Source: Corynebacterium gottingense
GTDB taxonomy: Bacteria > Actinomycetota > Actinomycetes > Mycobacteriales > Mycobacteriaceae
Direction: 5' to 3'
DNA: 64,000 bases
Assembly: GCF_003693265.1 (NCBI RefSeq)
Contig: NZ_RDRE01000005.1
Span: 1 to 64,000, forward strand
A model generated the notes under the pieces. It did not search any database. It saw only the letters and a program-made list of their open reading frames with translations, and had not been told where the DNA came from. Position 1 is the stretch's first letter. Each line of letters begins with the position of its first letter. A program made the position numbers and the translations under genes. Below are positions 17,679-26,700 of this stretch, piece after piece.

Positions 17679-19697
17679 CTACAGCCGGTCGCCGCGCTGC
17701 TTGCGCACGATGACAAACACCACGGCCGCGACGATCAGCAGCAGTACCAGCAGGCCACCGAGCAGCGTCGGCACCAGCCCGAAGCCGCCATCCTGCTCGT
17801 CGCTCGCAGCGTTGACCTCTTCGTCACCGTCGCTCTCTTCCTGCGAAGCGGACGTCTCGGCGGTGTTGTCCGCCGCATCAAACTTGATCGGCTCGTCCGC
17901 AGGCTCCGGGCCGTTCTCATGCGTCGGCGTCCAATCCGGGCCGCCGTTGGCAGGCTCGCCATCCAGGAGCACCTCGAACTCGAAGGGCTGATCGACGCCG
18001 GCGATCCCGTAGCCCTCGGACACCCAGCCCATACCGAACCAGACGTAGTAGTCGCCCTGATAGGGAGTATTGCTGTCGTACCACACGTATTGGTTCAAGG
18101 TTTCCGGGTCGGACTCCTCCGCGTCATCGAAGAAGATGAGCTTGCCGCCCGCAACTTCATTACGCAACGGGTCGAAAATTCCAAAGCCGATGTCGTCAGC
18201 GTTGCGTGCCACAGACGGCGGCGTTTTCGCTCTAAGGACGGGCCGCTGCCCGTAGGTCACCGGGATCTTGTAGAACTTGAACTCGCCCGGGATGATTGTG
18301 TCGGAGTACGAGCCCTCGGAGATCTCCACCGCATCGTTGAACCCGGTGCCGCCGGAAATGGGCTGCGGGTTGTCAATCGGCATCTCCCCCAGGTAGTCGC
18401 CGGCGCTGGTGATGCGGCGATCCTTCCACTCAGTCGCTTGCTCGTCCGAGGGGATCGGCTCGTAGAACACGTTGACCTCGAGCGCGATGTCGTCGCTCAC
18501 CTCGTCGCCGTCGTTGGAAATCTGCATCTTCACCAGAATGTCGCTCATGTCGCATTCCATGTCGTCCTCGTCGTTGCGTTCAACAGAAGCGTTCGCAGCG
18601 TCGATGCCAAAGCCCGGCCCACCGGAGTCGAACTCGGTGTGCGTGGTGGGGATCCAGCCGCACTCCGGGTCGCCCTGGTTGGTCACCTCGGCGGGGTCGA
18701 TCTTCAGGTGGGAGTGCTCATAGTTTCCTTCGGTCTGCCGCATCGGCGTGAACACCATTCGCGCGTGATGGCGCGGCGGCACAGAGATGCGGAAGTAACG
18801 GTCGGTCAGGGAGACGCGGTCAGGCGTCACCGTGGTCTGGTACTGCCCCTCCCCCAGCCATTTCGCGTCTTCAGGCGTGTCCGAGAACTCGAAGTGCGTG
18901 CCAGCCGTCTGGTACTTGGTTACCGAGCGCTGGGAGAGGAACTTCAACGACTCCGCCAGGCTCGTCGAGTCCGCTGCCTCGAGGAACTGCCCGCCGCCGG
19001 CCTCGGCAATGCACTCGAGTTCCGCGCGGGCGTCCTCATCGGCCTTGAATCCAACGGTGTGAATGGTCAAGTCCACGCCCTGCCCCGCGAGCTCCTTCGC
19101 CACGTCGCACACCTCCGGCGGCGCGCATGTATCAATGCCGTCGGAGACCAGGATGATCGAGCGCTCACCATCGTTGCCCAGTTCCTCCGCGGCCTTGCGC
19201 AACGCATTGCCCATCGGGGTGTAGCCCTTCGGCGTCAGCCCGTCGATAGCGGACTTGAATTTCGCCTTGTCTAGCGTGTCCACTGGCACGAGGCGCTGGA
19301 TGTCCTTGCAGCCCTGCTCCCTGTTGTCGGGCGCATTCGATTCCTGCGCGCCGTACGTGAGTAGGCCCATCTTCGCGGTGTCCGGCAGGGAATCGACCAG
19401 CTCGTTCGTGGCCTTCTTCGCTGCGTCGATACGCGGCCCATCCGCGTCCTCCTCGAGCATGGAGAAGGACGCGTCGAGGATGAGCGCCGCTTTCGCGTCG
19501 GCAGAGCCAGTGCTTGCCGACGCCCCCTTGTCCTCCTTCACCCGCGTCGTCGAGCTCGACAGCGTCTTCGTTTCGGTGCTGACCGCCGTGCTCGATTCGG
19601 TGGCGAACGCTGGCGCCATCCACATTGCGGCGCACGCGATGGCCAGTAGCACCGCCACCACTGCCCGCGTGCGCCCAAACCGTATTGTGTGAGACAT
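17679..19697 (-). CDS. Secreted, membrane-anchored von Willebrand factor A domain protein
   Basis: This 672-residue protein has a signal peptide (about 1-32, cleavage after AFA), a VWA domain (about 68-260) and a long beta-rich extracellular region. A C-terminal transmembrane helix (about 645-665) and the basic tail RKQRGDRL complete it. The MIDAS metal site is intact: ILDASFSM (DxSxS), TPMG (Thr) and VSDGIDT (Asp). A Glu/Asp-rich linker precedes the anchor. It probably mediates surface adhesion or protein assembly; the partner is unknown. The ATG at 19697 has GGGAG 7 nt upstream; a TTG at 19703 is less likely. Confidence 0.85.
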   Translation of the reverse strand: MSHTIRFGRTRAVVAVLLAIACAAMWMAPAFATESSTAVSTETKTLSSSTTRVKEDKGASASTGSADAKAALILDASFSMLEEDADGPRIDAAKKATNELVDSLPDTAKMGLLTYGAQESNAPDNREQGCKDIQRLVPVDTLDKAKFKSAIDGLTPKGYTPMGNALRKAAEELGNDGERSIILVSDGIDTCAPPEVCDVAKELAGQGVDLTIHTVGFKADEDARAELECIAEAGGGQFLEAADSTSLAESLKFLSQRSVTKYQTAGTHFEFSDTPEDAKWLGEGQYQTTVTPDRVSLTDRYFRISVPPRHHARMVFTPMRQTEGNYEHSHLKIDPAEVTNQGDPECGWIPTTHTEFDSGGPGFGIDAANASVERNDEDDMECDMSDILVKMQISNDGDEVSDDIALEVNVFYEPIPSDEQATEWKDRRITSAGDYLGEMPIDNPQPISGGTGFNDAVEISEGSYSDTIIPGEFKFYKIPVTYGQRPVLRAKTPPSVARNADDIGFGIFDPLRNEVAGGKLIFFDDAEESDPETLNQYVWYDSNTPYQGDYYVWFGMGWVSEGYGIAGVDQPFEFEVLLDGEPANGGPDWTPTHENGPEPADEPIKFDAADNTAETSASQEESDGDEEVNAASDEQDGGFGLVPTLLGGLLVLLLIVAAVVFVIVRKQRGDRL

Positions 19698-19815
19698 TCC
19701 CAAACTCCCATCCAGGTTATGACAAGTATCACAGACAACAGTAAAGGACTAGTCGTAGTGGTGCAACAGGTGTCAGGGACTTCTTTGGGCGACTAAACCA
19801 GGACCCCCTGAAACG

Positions 19816-19852
19816 CAAAAAAGCCAGCTCCCGTGCTTGGGAACTGGCTTGA
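19816..19852 (-). terminator. Terminator of the tRNA-Glu/Asp transcript
   Basis: On the minus strand AAGCCAGTTCCC pairs with GGGAGCTGGCTT and is followed by TTTT. Confidence 0.85.
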
Positions 19853-19859
19853 TATTTGG

Positions 19860-19933
19860 CGACCCTGACGGGACTTGAACCCGCGACCTCCGCCGTGACA
19901 GGGCGGCGCGCTAACCAACTGCGCCACAGGGCC
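19860..19933 (-). tRNA. tRNA-Asp (GTC), copy 2
   Basis: Base-for-base identical to the tRNA-Asp at 5357-5430, same strand. Anticodon loop CTGTCAC. It lies 37 bp downstream of tRNA-Glu. Confidence 0.97.
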
Positions 19934-19970
19934 ATCGCACTGCAACCCCCACCGTAACGGGGATCACTGG

Positions 19971-20043
19971 TACCCCCAACGGGATTCGAACCCGTGTTGC
20001 CGCCGTGAAAGGGCGGAGTCCTAGGCCTCTAGACGATGGGGGC
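19971..20043 (-). tRNA. tRNA-Glu (TTC)
   Basis: The cloverleaf has acceptor GCCCCCA/TGGGGGT, anticodon loop CTTTCAC (TTC) and T-arm CGGGTTCGAATCCCG. It is the first gene of a Glu-Asp tRNA pair. Confidence 0.97.
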
Positions 20044-20142
20044 TAGCGACTTGATCCAATCTAGTTCATCGCCTGTGACAATGGCAAAACGGCTGCGCAC
20101 GCCATGTTTCTTACGGGCCGGTCGGTCGGTTAAGATGACCGC

Positions 20143-20442
20143 ATGCAAGAAGACTCGTGCCAGCACGGCTACTTTGATGAGAAGTCCCGCTACCTCGCCC
20201 GCCTCAAGCGCATCGAGGGACAGGTGCGCGGCATTCACCGGATGGTTGATGAGGACCAGTACTGCATTGACATCCTCACCCAAATCGCGGCGATCGACTC
20301 CGCCCTGGAAAACCTCGGCCTCGCCCTGCTGGAGGACCACCTCAACCACTGCGTGAAGGGCGCACTCGCCGCGGGCGACGATCAGGCCGACGAGAAGGTC
20401 GCCGAAGCCATGCTGGCCATCAAGCGGATGGTGAAGTCCTAA
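20143..20442 (+). CDS. CsoR-type metal-sensing transcriptional repressor
   Basis: This 99-residue all-helical protein belongs to the CsoR/RcnR family (DUF156), whose members bind DNA when metal-free. It has RLKRIEGQVRGIHRMV in helix 1 and the three Cu(I) ligands of CsoR-like sensors: Cys in DQYCIDIL, and His and Cys in DHLNHC (H-x3-C). That set favours copper over nickel or formaldehyde sensing. Unlike most csoR genes it has no copper-efflux gene next to it. The ATG is leaderless, with TAAGAT about 6 nt upstream. Confidence 0.88.
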   Translation: MQEDSCQHGYFDEKSRYLARLKRIEGQVRGIHRMVDEDQYCIDILTQIAAIDSALENLGLALLEDHLNHCVKGALAAGDDQADEKVAEAMLAIKRMVKS

Positions 20443-20451
20443 GAGGCAGTC

Positions 20452-20463
20452 GCTTTTCGACGC
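20452..20463 (+). repeat. Variant of the dispersed motif (GCTTTTCGACGC)
   Basis: It lies just after the csoR-like stop. The 19-nt extension GGCAGTCGCTTTTCGACGC is identical to a copy inside the oligopeptidase gene at 54745-54763. Confidence 0.55.
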
Positions 20464-20526
20464 CCACGCTGCCCTTCCGTGCCGGCCCGAGCCACGCCTG
20501 CGCGGGCCCGAGCCCACCCAAACGCT

Positions 20527-20595
20527 AGATACCGATACTAAGACCCCGATTTCGCCCGCCAGGAGCGTGTTGTCGGGGTCTTACTATCGGTATCT
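20527..20595. terminator. Long inverted repeat (23-bp arms, 23-nt loop) between convergent genes
   Basis: The arms at 20527-20549 and 20573-20595 are complementary with one mismatch. There is no T-run, so it may be a bidirectional terminator, an RNA stabiliser or a small repeat element. Confidence 0.6.
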
Positions 20596-20626
20596 GCGCC
20601 TAAAGCGCTGCAACGCCCGGCGCAAA

Positions 20627-20700
20627 GCTCCCCACCAGCCGGTCACTGATGCCTCAGTCCGACTAGTGGGGAGCAGTTCATTCCCGGGCGAGTGCCCGGG
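20627..20700. terminator. Two further hairpins before the surface-protein 3' end
   Basis: GCTCCCCACCAG (20627-20638) pairs with CTAGTGGGGAGC (20663-20674) with one mismatch, and CCCGGGC/GCCCGGG (20683-20700) form a short hairpin. Together with the preceding inverted repeat the 275-bp convergent spacer is almost entirely secondary structure. Confidence 0.5.
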
Positions 20701-20717
20701 ACTTGCCGCACGACTTA

Positions 20718-23700
20718 CTACCCGGTCTTGCCGTCCTTCGAGGAAGAACCGCCGAGGGACGACGCCTCATCCGCGCCCTCCGGGCGCACGGTGGTCATCC
20801 CGTTATCGCCCTTGGACGAGCTGGTCCAGCCGTCGAAGCCTTCCGGCTTACATGCCTGGTTGATCAGCGCGATGCCGACGGCTGCGGCACCGATGACGGC
20901 CAGGCCGATGCCCAGCGGTCGCAGCTGCTCGCCCACACCGGCGTACTGCTGTTGGAGGCCAGCAAACTGCTGGTTCACGGCGTCTGCCTGGGCCTCGAGC
21001 TGGCGGTACCACTCGGGCTTGTTGTTGCCACCCATGCCCACGTCCGGCAGGTCCGGCGTGTTCTCGCGGATCTTCTGGTTGATCTGGCCGTTGATCTCGC
21101 CAAACGCCTGGTTGATCTGCGGGCCGAACTGCTGGGACAGCGGGCCGCCAACGGCAGCCAGCAGGCCGATCGGCACCAGCCACAGCAGCGGGCTGTTCGC
21201 AGCGAACGCGTTTGCCACGCAGCGCTGGAAATCCTCAGACGAGCCGGTTGTCCCCGGTACCGGGGTCGGATCCGTCGTCGGCTCCGAAGGCTTCGTTGTC
21301 GGCTTCGTCGTCGGCTCCGTAGTCGGCTCCGTCGTCGGTTCCGTCGTCGGCTCCGCCGGCTCGGCCTGCTTCCCGGAGACGGCAACCTTGACAAAGGTCT
21401 CGAGGACGCTGCCGTCCGCACGGGTCACCTTCACCGGGATGGTTGCGATGGTTCCCGGCTCGACGTCGTCCGGCGTGGTCACGGAGACCTCGCCGGTCGT
21501 TTCGTCGATCGTCACGTCCCAGCCTTCGGGGACGTCGCCGATCTCGTAGGAGTCGCCGTCGACGTGGCCGTGCTCCAGCTCGACGCGCTCGGTTGCGCCC
21601 TTGCCCAGAACGACCGGCGGGAAGTAGGGGCGCTCTTCCGTCTTCGCCTGCTCGCCCGTGTGGGGCGTACCGGTGCCGACGCGCAGGATGCGGTTGGTCG
21701 GCTCCGTGATGGTCTCGGTGGAGACGGTCGGGTCGCCGGTGACGTGGCCGTCGACAAGCTTCCAAGTGCGCGTGGTGCGCTGCGAGCCTTGCTGGCCGTT
21801 CTGCTCGGTGAAGACGACGCCTGCCGGCAGTGTCGGATCCTCGATGATCTCAGTCTCGAACGGCAGCGCCGACTCGTTGACCTCGGTGATCTCGGATGCT
21901 TCGCCGCCGGTGCCGACCTCGATGACGTGGTCGGTGGCCGGGGTAATGACCTCGGTGAACTCCTTCGGCACGAGCTTGCCGTCGACGATCTCGTAGCGCA
22001 CGCCACGCTTCTGCGTGCCGTTCTTGCCCTGCGTGATTTGCTCGACGGATCCGCGCGGCTTATCCGGGTTCTGCTTCACAATCACCTCGAACGGCAGCGG
22101 CTCCTCCCAGGACACCTCCTCCGGGATCTCGGTGGTGCTCTCGGACGGCTTGGTGCCGATGCGCACGACCTCGTCCTTCGGCTCGACGCGCTCGACGTCA
22201 GTGCCGGTGACAGTCACGCGGCCCGGCACGCCCTCGGTCACGGTCGCCTTCTCGCCCGCTTCGAGCGTCGGGTCGAAGATGACCTTGGTACCAAACGGCA
22301 GGTCAGTCGTCACCGACTTGACCTCGGGTGTCTCGGCCGGCTTGGTACCCACGCGCATGACGCGGTTCTCCGGCTCCACCAGCACGGTCGAGGTGCTGGT
22401 CGGCTCGCCCGTCGGCTTGCCGTCCTTGTACTTCTGGGTGGTCACGGTCTGCTGCTTGCCGGGAGCACCAGGCTTTTCGACGATCACCTGCCCGGCCTCC
22501 AGCGTCGGGTCCTCAATGACCTCCGTGTCAAACGGCAGGCGCTCGATGGTCACGACCGACTGCTCTGTCTCCTGCGGCTCGCCCGGCTGCGTTGGCTCAG
22601 TCGGGGTGTCACCCTTAGTGCCGATCTCGACGATCTTGTTCACCGGCTCCTTGGTCACCTCAGTGGATTCCTCCGGGGTGAGCACGCCGTCCTTGAGCTC
22701 GAAGTGGACGGTGTGCGTCTCCTCACCGCGTTCGCCGTCGCGGACAACTCGCTTTTCACCCTTCGGCAGATCGGGGTTCTCGCGAATCTCCACGTCAAAG
22801 GCGGTGGACTCAGTCCAGGAGTAGTCCTTCGGCGCCTGAGTCTCCGGGTCGATTCCCGGGTCAGTTGCCGGGTCCGTGGCTTGCTTCGTGCCGACGACGA
22901 TGACGCGTGGGGTTGCCGGCTCGGTGATCTTCAGCTCGCCGTTTTCCACGACGCCCTTGCCGTCCTTGCCCGGCTGCTTCTCACGTTGCTCGCCTGCGGG
23001 GAGGGTGTCGTCGAACTCAACGATCGTCGTAAACGGCAGGCTTACCGACGCCGACGGGACCGACGGGGTCGGCTGCTCCGGCTGCTTCGTGCCGACGCGC
23101 ATGACGCGGTTTTCCGGCTCCACCAGCACGGTCGAGGTGATGGTCGGCTCGCCCGTGGGCTTGCCGTCCTTGTACTTCTGGGTGGTCACGGTCTGCTGCT
23201 TGCCAGGAGCACCAGGCTTATCGACGACAACCTGCCCGGCCTCCAGCGCCGGGTCCTCAATGACCTCCGTGTCAAACGGCAGGCGCTCGATGGTCACGAC
23301 CGACTGCTCTGTCTCCTGCGGCTCGCCCGGCTGCGTTGGCTCAGTCGGGGTGTCACCCTTAGTGCCGATCTCCACGATCTTGTTGACCGGCTCCTTGGTC
23401 ACCTCGGTCGTTTCCTGCGGTGCGTACACGCCGTCCTTGAGCTCGAAGTGGACGGTGTGCGTCTCTTCGCCGCGCTCGCCGTCGCGGACAACTCGCTTTT
23501 CACCCTTCGGCAGATCGGGGTTCTCACGGATTTCCACGTCAAAGGCGGTGGACTCAGTCCAGGAGTAGTCCTTCGGCGCCTGAGTCTCCGGGTCGGTTCC
23601 CGGGTCAGTTGCCGGGTCCGTGGCTTGCTTCGTGCCGACGACGATGATGCGCGGCGTCGGCTCCTCGGTGATCTTCAGCTCGCCGTTTTCCACGACGCCC

Positions 23701-26700
23701 TTGCCGTCCTTGCCGACCTGCTTCTCACGTTGCTCGCCAGCCGGGAGGGTGTCGTCGAACTCGACGATCGTGGTAAACGGCATGCTTACCGACGCCGACG
23801 GGACCGACGGGGTCGGCTGCTCCGACTGCTTCGTGCCGACGCGGATGATCTGCGTTTCCGGCTCCTTCGTGCGCTCGGTGCTGACGACTGGGTCGCCGGA
23901 GGGCTTGCCGTCGACAAGCTTCTGCGTCGACGTCTCGGTCTCCTCGCCGAGCACGCCGGCCTTTTCAACTTCGGTCTTGCCGGCATCGAGGTTCGGGTCG
24001 GCCTTGACCTCGGTGTCGAACGGCAGCTGCTTGGTGGTCTTGGTCACCAGCTCGGTCTCGCCAAGCTGGGGGCCGTACTCCACGATCCGCTCCACTGGGT
24101 CCGTCCGCTTCGTCGACTCCACGTGGCTGGCCTGGTCGCCCTCGGCGTCAAATGTGGCGGTGTAGGTTTCCTCGCCGTTTGCGCCTTCCTGGACGACCTT
24201 GGTCTCGCCAGGCTGCAGGTCGGGGTTCGGGCGCATCGTTGTCGGGAACGGCAGCGGAACGGTCCAGGTCACCTCGTCGGTGGCCTTAGCCTGCTGGGTG
24301 CCCACAAGCACGACCTCGTTCGTCGGCTCCTGAGTCCGCGTCCAGGTTCCGTCCTCGTTCTGCTTCTCCGCGCCAGCGGTGCCTTCCTTCTCCACCTTGT
24401 ACTGGCCCGCGGGGAGCGTGTTGTCGTACTTGTACTCGACCTTGAATGGCACCTCTCGGGTCGGCTGGTCCACCACGGTGACCGGTGCGGAGACCCTGTC
24501 CACGGAGCCGTCGGCGTACTTCACGGAGACCGGGACGTTAATCGCATCGCCCGGCTTCGCGGTTGCAGGGGACTCTGCGAGGACGGTGCCGTCCTTGTCC
24601 AGGCTGACCAGCCAGTCGCCGTTGGCGGTCTTGACCTTGTACACCGGGTTGCCAAACTCGTTGACGTCGCCGGTGTCGGTGTAGTTCTTCGCGGGGCGGA
24701 TCTTGTACGGATCCTGCGCCGCGACCTCGACGCCGTTCGGGTTGTCCAGCGTCAGCGGCAGCGAGGTCTTGGTGCCCGGGTACACGCTCTCGGCCGGGTA
24801 GGTCGGCTCGACCTCGAAGTTTTGGGTCAGGCTGACAATGGTGGTCACGGGCGCCTCATCGGTCGAGCCGTCCGGGTAGGTCACCGTTGCGTTCTTCGTC
24901 TGCTTGTCGCCCGGCTTCGCATCGGCCGGCGGGGTGACGGTGATGTCACCGGTCTTCGGGTCGATGGAGTACTTCCAGCCGTTCTCCTCGGTCTGGGTGA
25001 TCGGTGTGTCGCCGTCCATGCCGAAGGAGAAGGTGCTGCCTTCCGGCAGGTTCTTCGGCGTGATGCTGCGGGTGACTTCCTTGCCCGGCGTGGTCGACTC
25101 CGCGGGGTAGCCCGGCTCGTACAGTTCGGCCTGCTTATCGCGCACGACGAACGGGGCGTAGACGACGTCCTTGCTCCCGTCGTAGTACGTCACGGTCACC
25201 GGCACATCGACGTGGTCGCCGGCGCGGGCTCCCTTCGGAGCCGTCGCGTGGACAGTGCCGTCGTAGTCGACCGTGAACGTCCACCCGTCGATTTCCGCGG
25301 GGACCGAGTAGCGGTCATCCACATTATCGGCGAGGTCGCGCCACGGGACATCCGAGGCCGCCGTCGGCTTCGACGTCTGCGTGCCGCCCGGAGACGTCCA
25401 CGCCTGCAGGTAGTCCGGGTTGTAGATCTGGCGGGCCTCGGCATCAACGATAAATGTACCGCTGGTCACGTCGGAGGAGCCGTCGTTGTAGTTCACGCGC
25501 ACGGGCACCTGCGCGGACGTTCCCGGCTTCGCGTTCGAACTGATCTTCATGGTGATCTCGCCCGTATCGGGATTAATCGTCAGGTCGTCCCAGGACAGGT
25601 TGCGCGGCAGCGGGATGTAGGAAGGATCGTTGGGATCCGTGATGAACTCGTACTTCGGCTCGTACGCCGGGTTCACGTACGTGGTGTCGACCGGGCTCTT
25701 CACCTCGTCGCCGGGCTGGCCGTGCACGGTCTTGTAGTTCGGGTTGTTCGCGCCAGATGCGGTGGACACCACGCTGAACTCGGCCGGAACCGTGGCGCTC
25801 GAGCCGTCCGGGTAGGTCACGGTCACTGGGAGGTCTGCGGTTGCGCCATCCGGCAGGGACGCATCAGGGGTCGCGGTGACCGTGCCGTTGTCATCAATAG
25901 CAAACGTCCAACCCTTCGGGCGATACTTCGGATCCGGAAGCTTGTACGTAGCACTCTTGGGGTCCTTCAGCTGCGTGGAGATGTCCGAGGTAACGGCAAC
26001 GCCCGGCTTAGTCTGGCGCGGCGGGTAGCTGGCCACGTCTGCTCCCTGCTTGTCACCAACGACGTTGATGGTGCCAGTGGTGACCTGCGGAGTCGCGCCA
26101 CTGGCATAGTGCACCTGGACAGGGAACGTCAGGCTTGCCCCCGGGAGCGCGTCGGCCGGGATCTCCGAGGTGACCTCGCCCGTCTCCGGGTTAATGGTCA
26201 GGAACCACTCGCCCTGCTGCAGGGTCGTCCCGCCGTCCGGGAAGGAGTAACTCGACGGGGCCTCATCATCCTCCTCGCCACCGATGCCAATGTTGGGAAT
26301 GGTCGGGGTCAGCGAGACCTTATCCTGCGCCTTGCCGGTGACGGCCTGGTAGTCCGGAACCTTCACGCTCGCGGCGACCTTAAAGTCGACGTTCGTCTCG
26401 TCCGTCGTCCCGTCCGGGTAAGTCGCAAGCACCTTGACGTTTGCGTGCGAGTTGTTCGGGGCATCGCTTGGCGACGTCGCCGTGACGGTCCCGTCCTCGT
26501 CGACCTTCACGTCCCAGCCCTCCGGAACGGAGGCAGGGTCGATTTCGAATTTCGTCGGCTTCACCGCGTCGTAGCCGCTCATCGTTGGCTGGTAGCCCAC
26601 CTTTGACTTCAGCTCGGCGCCCTGCACGCCGCTGACGGTCTCCGGATCGGGGGCCAGCTCCGTGACCTGGGTGTTGTTGGGGTCCACCAGCACCAGCAGC

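Noticed and set aside
20703-26606. A 1967-codon open frame antisense to the surface-protein gene
   Set aside because: It is a shadow of GC-rich codon bias and repeats in the real gene; it has arginine/leucine-rich composition, no domain, and no ribosome site.
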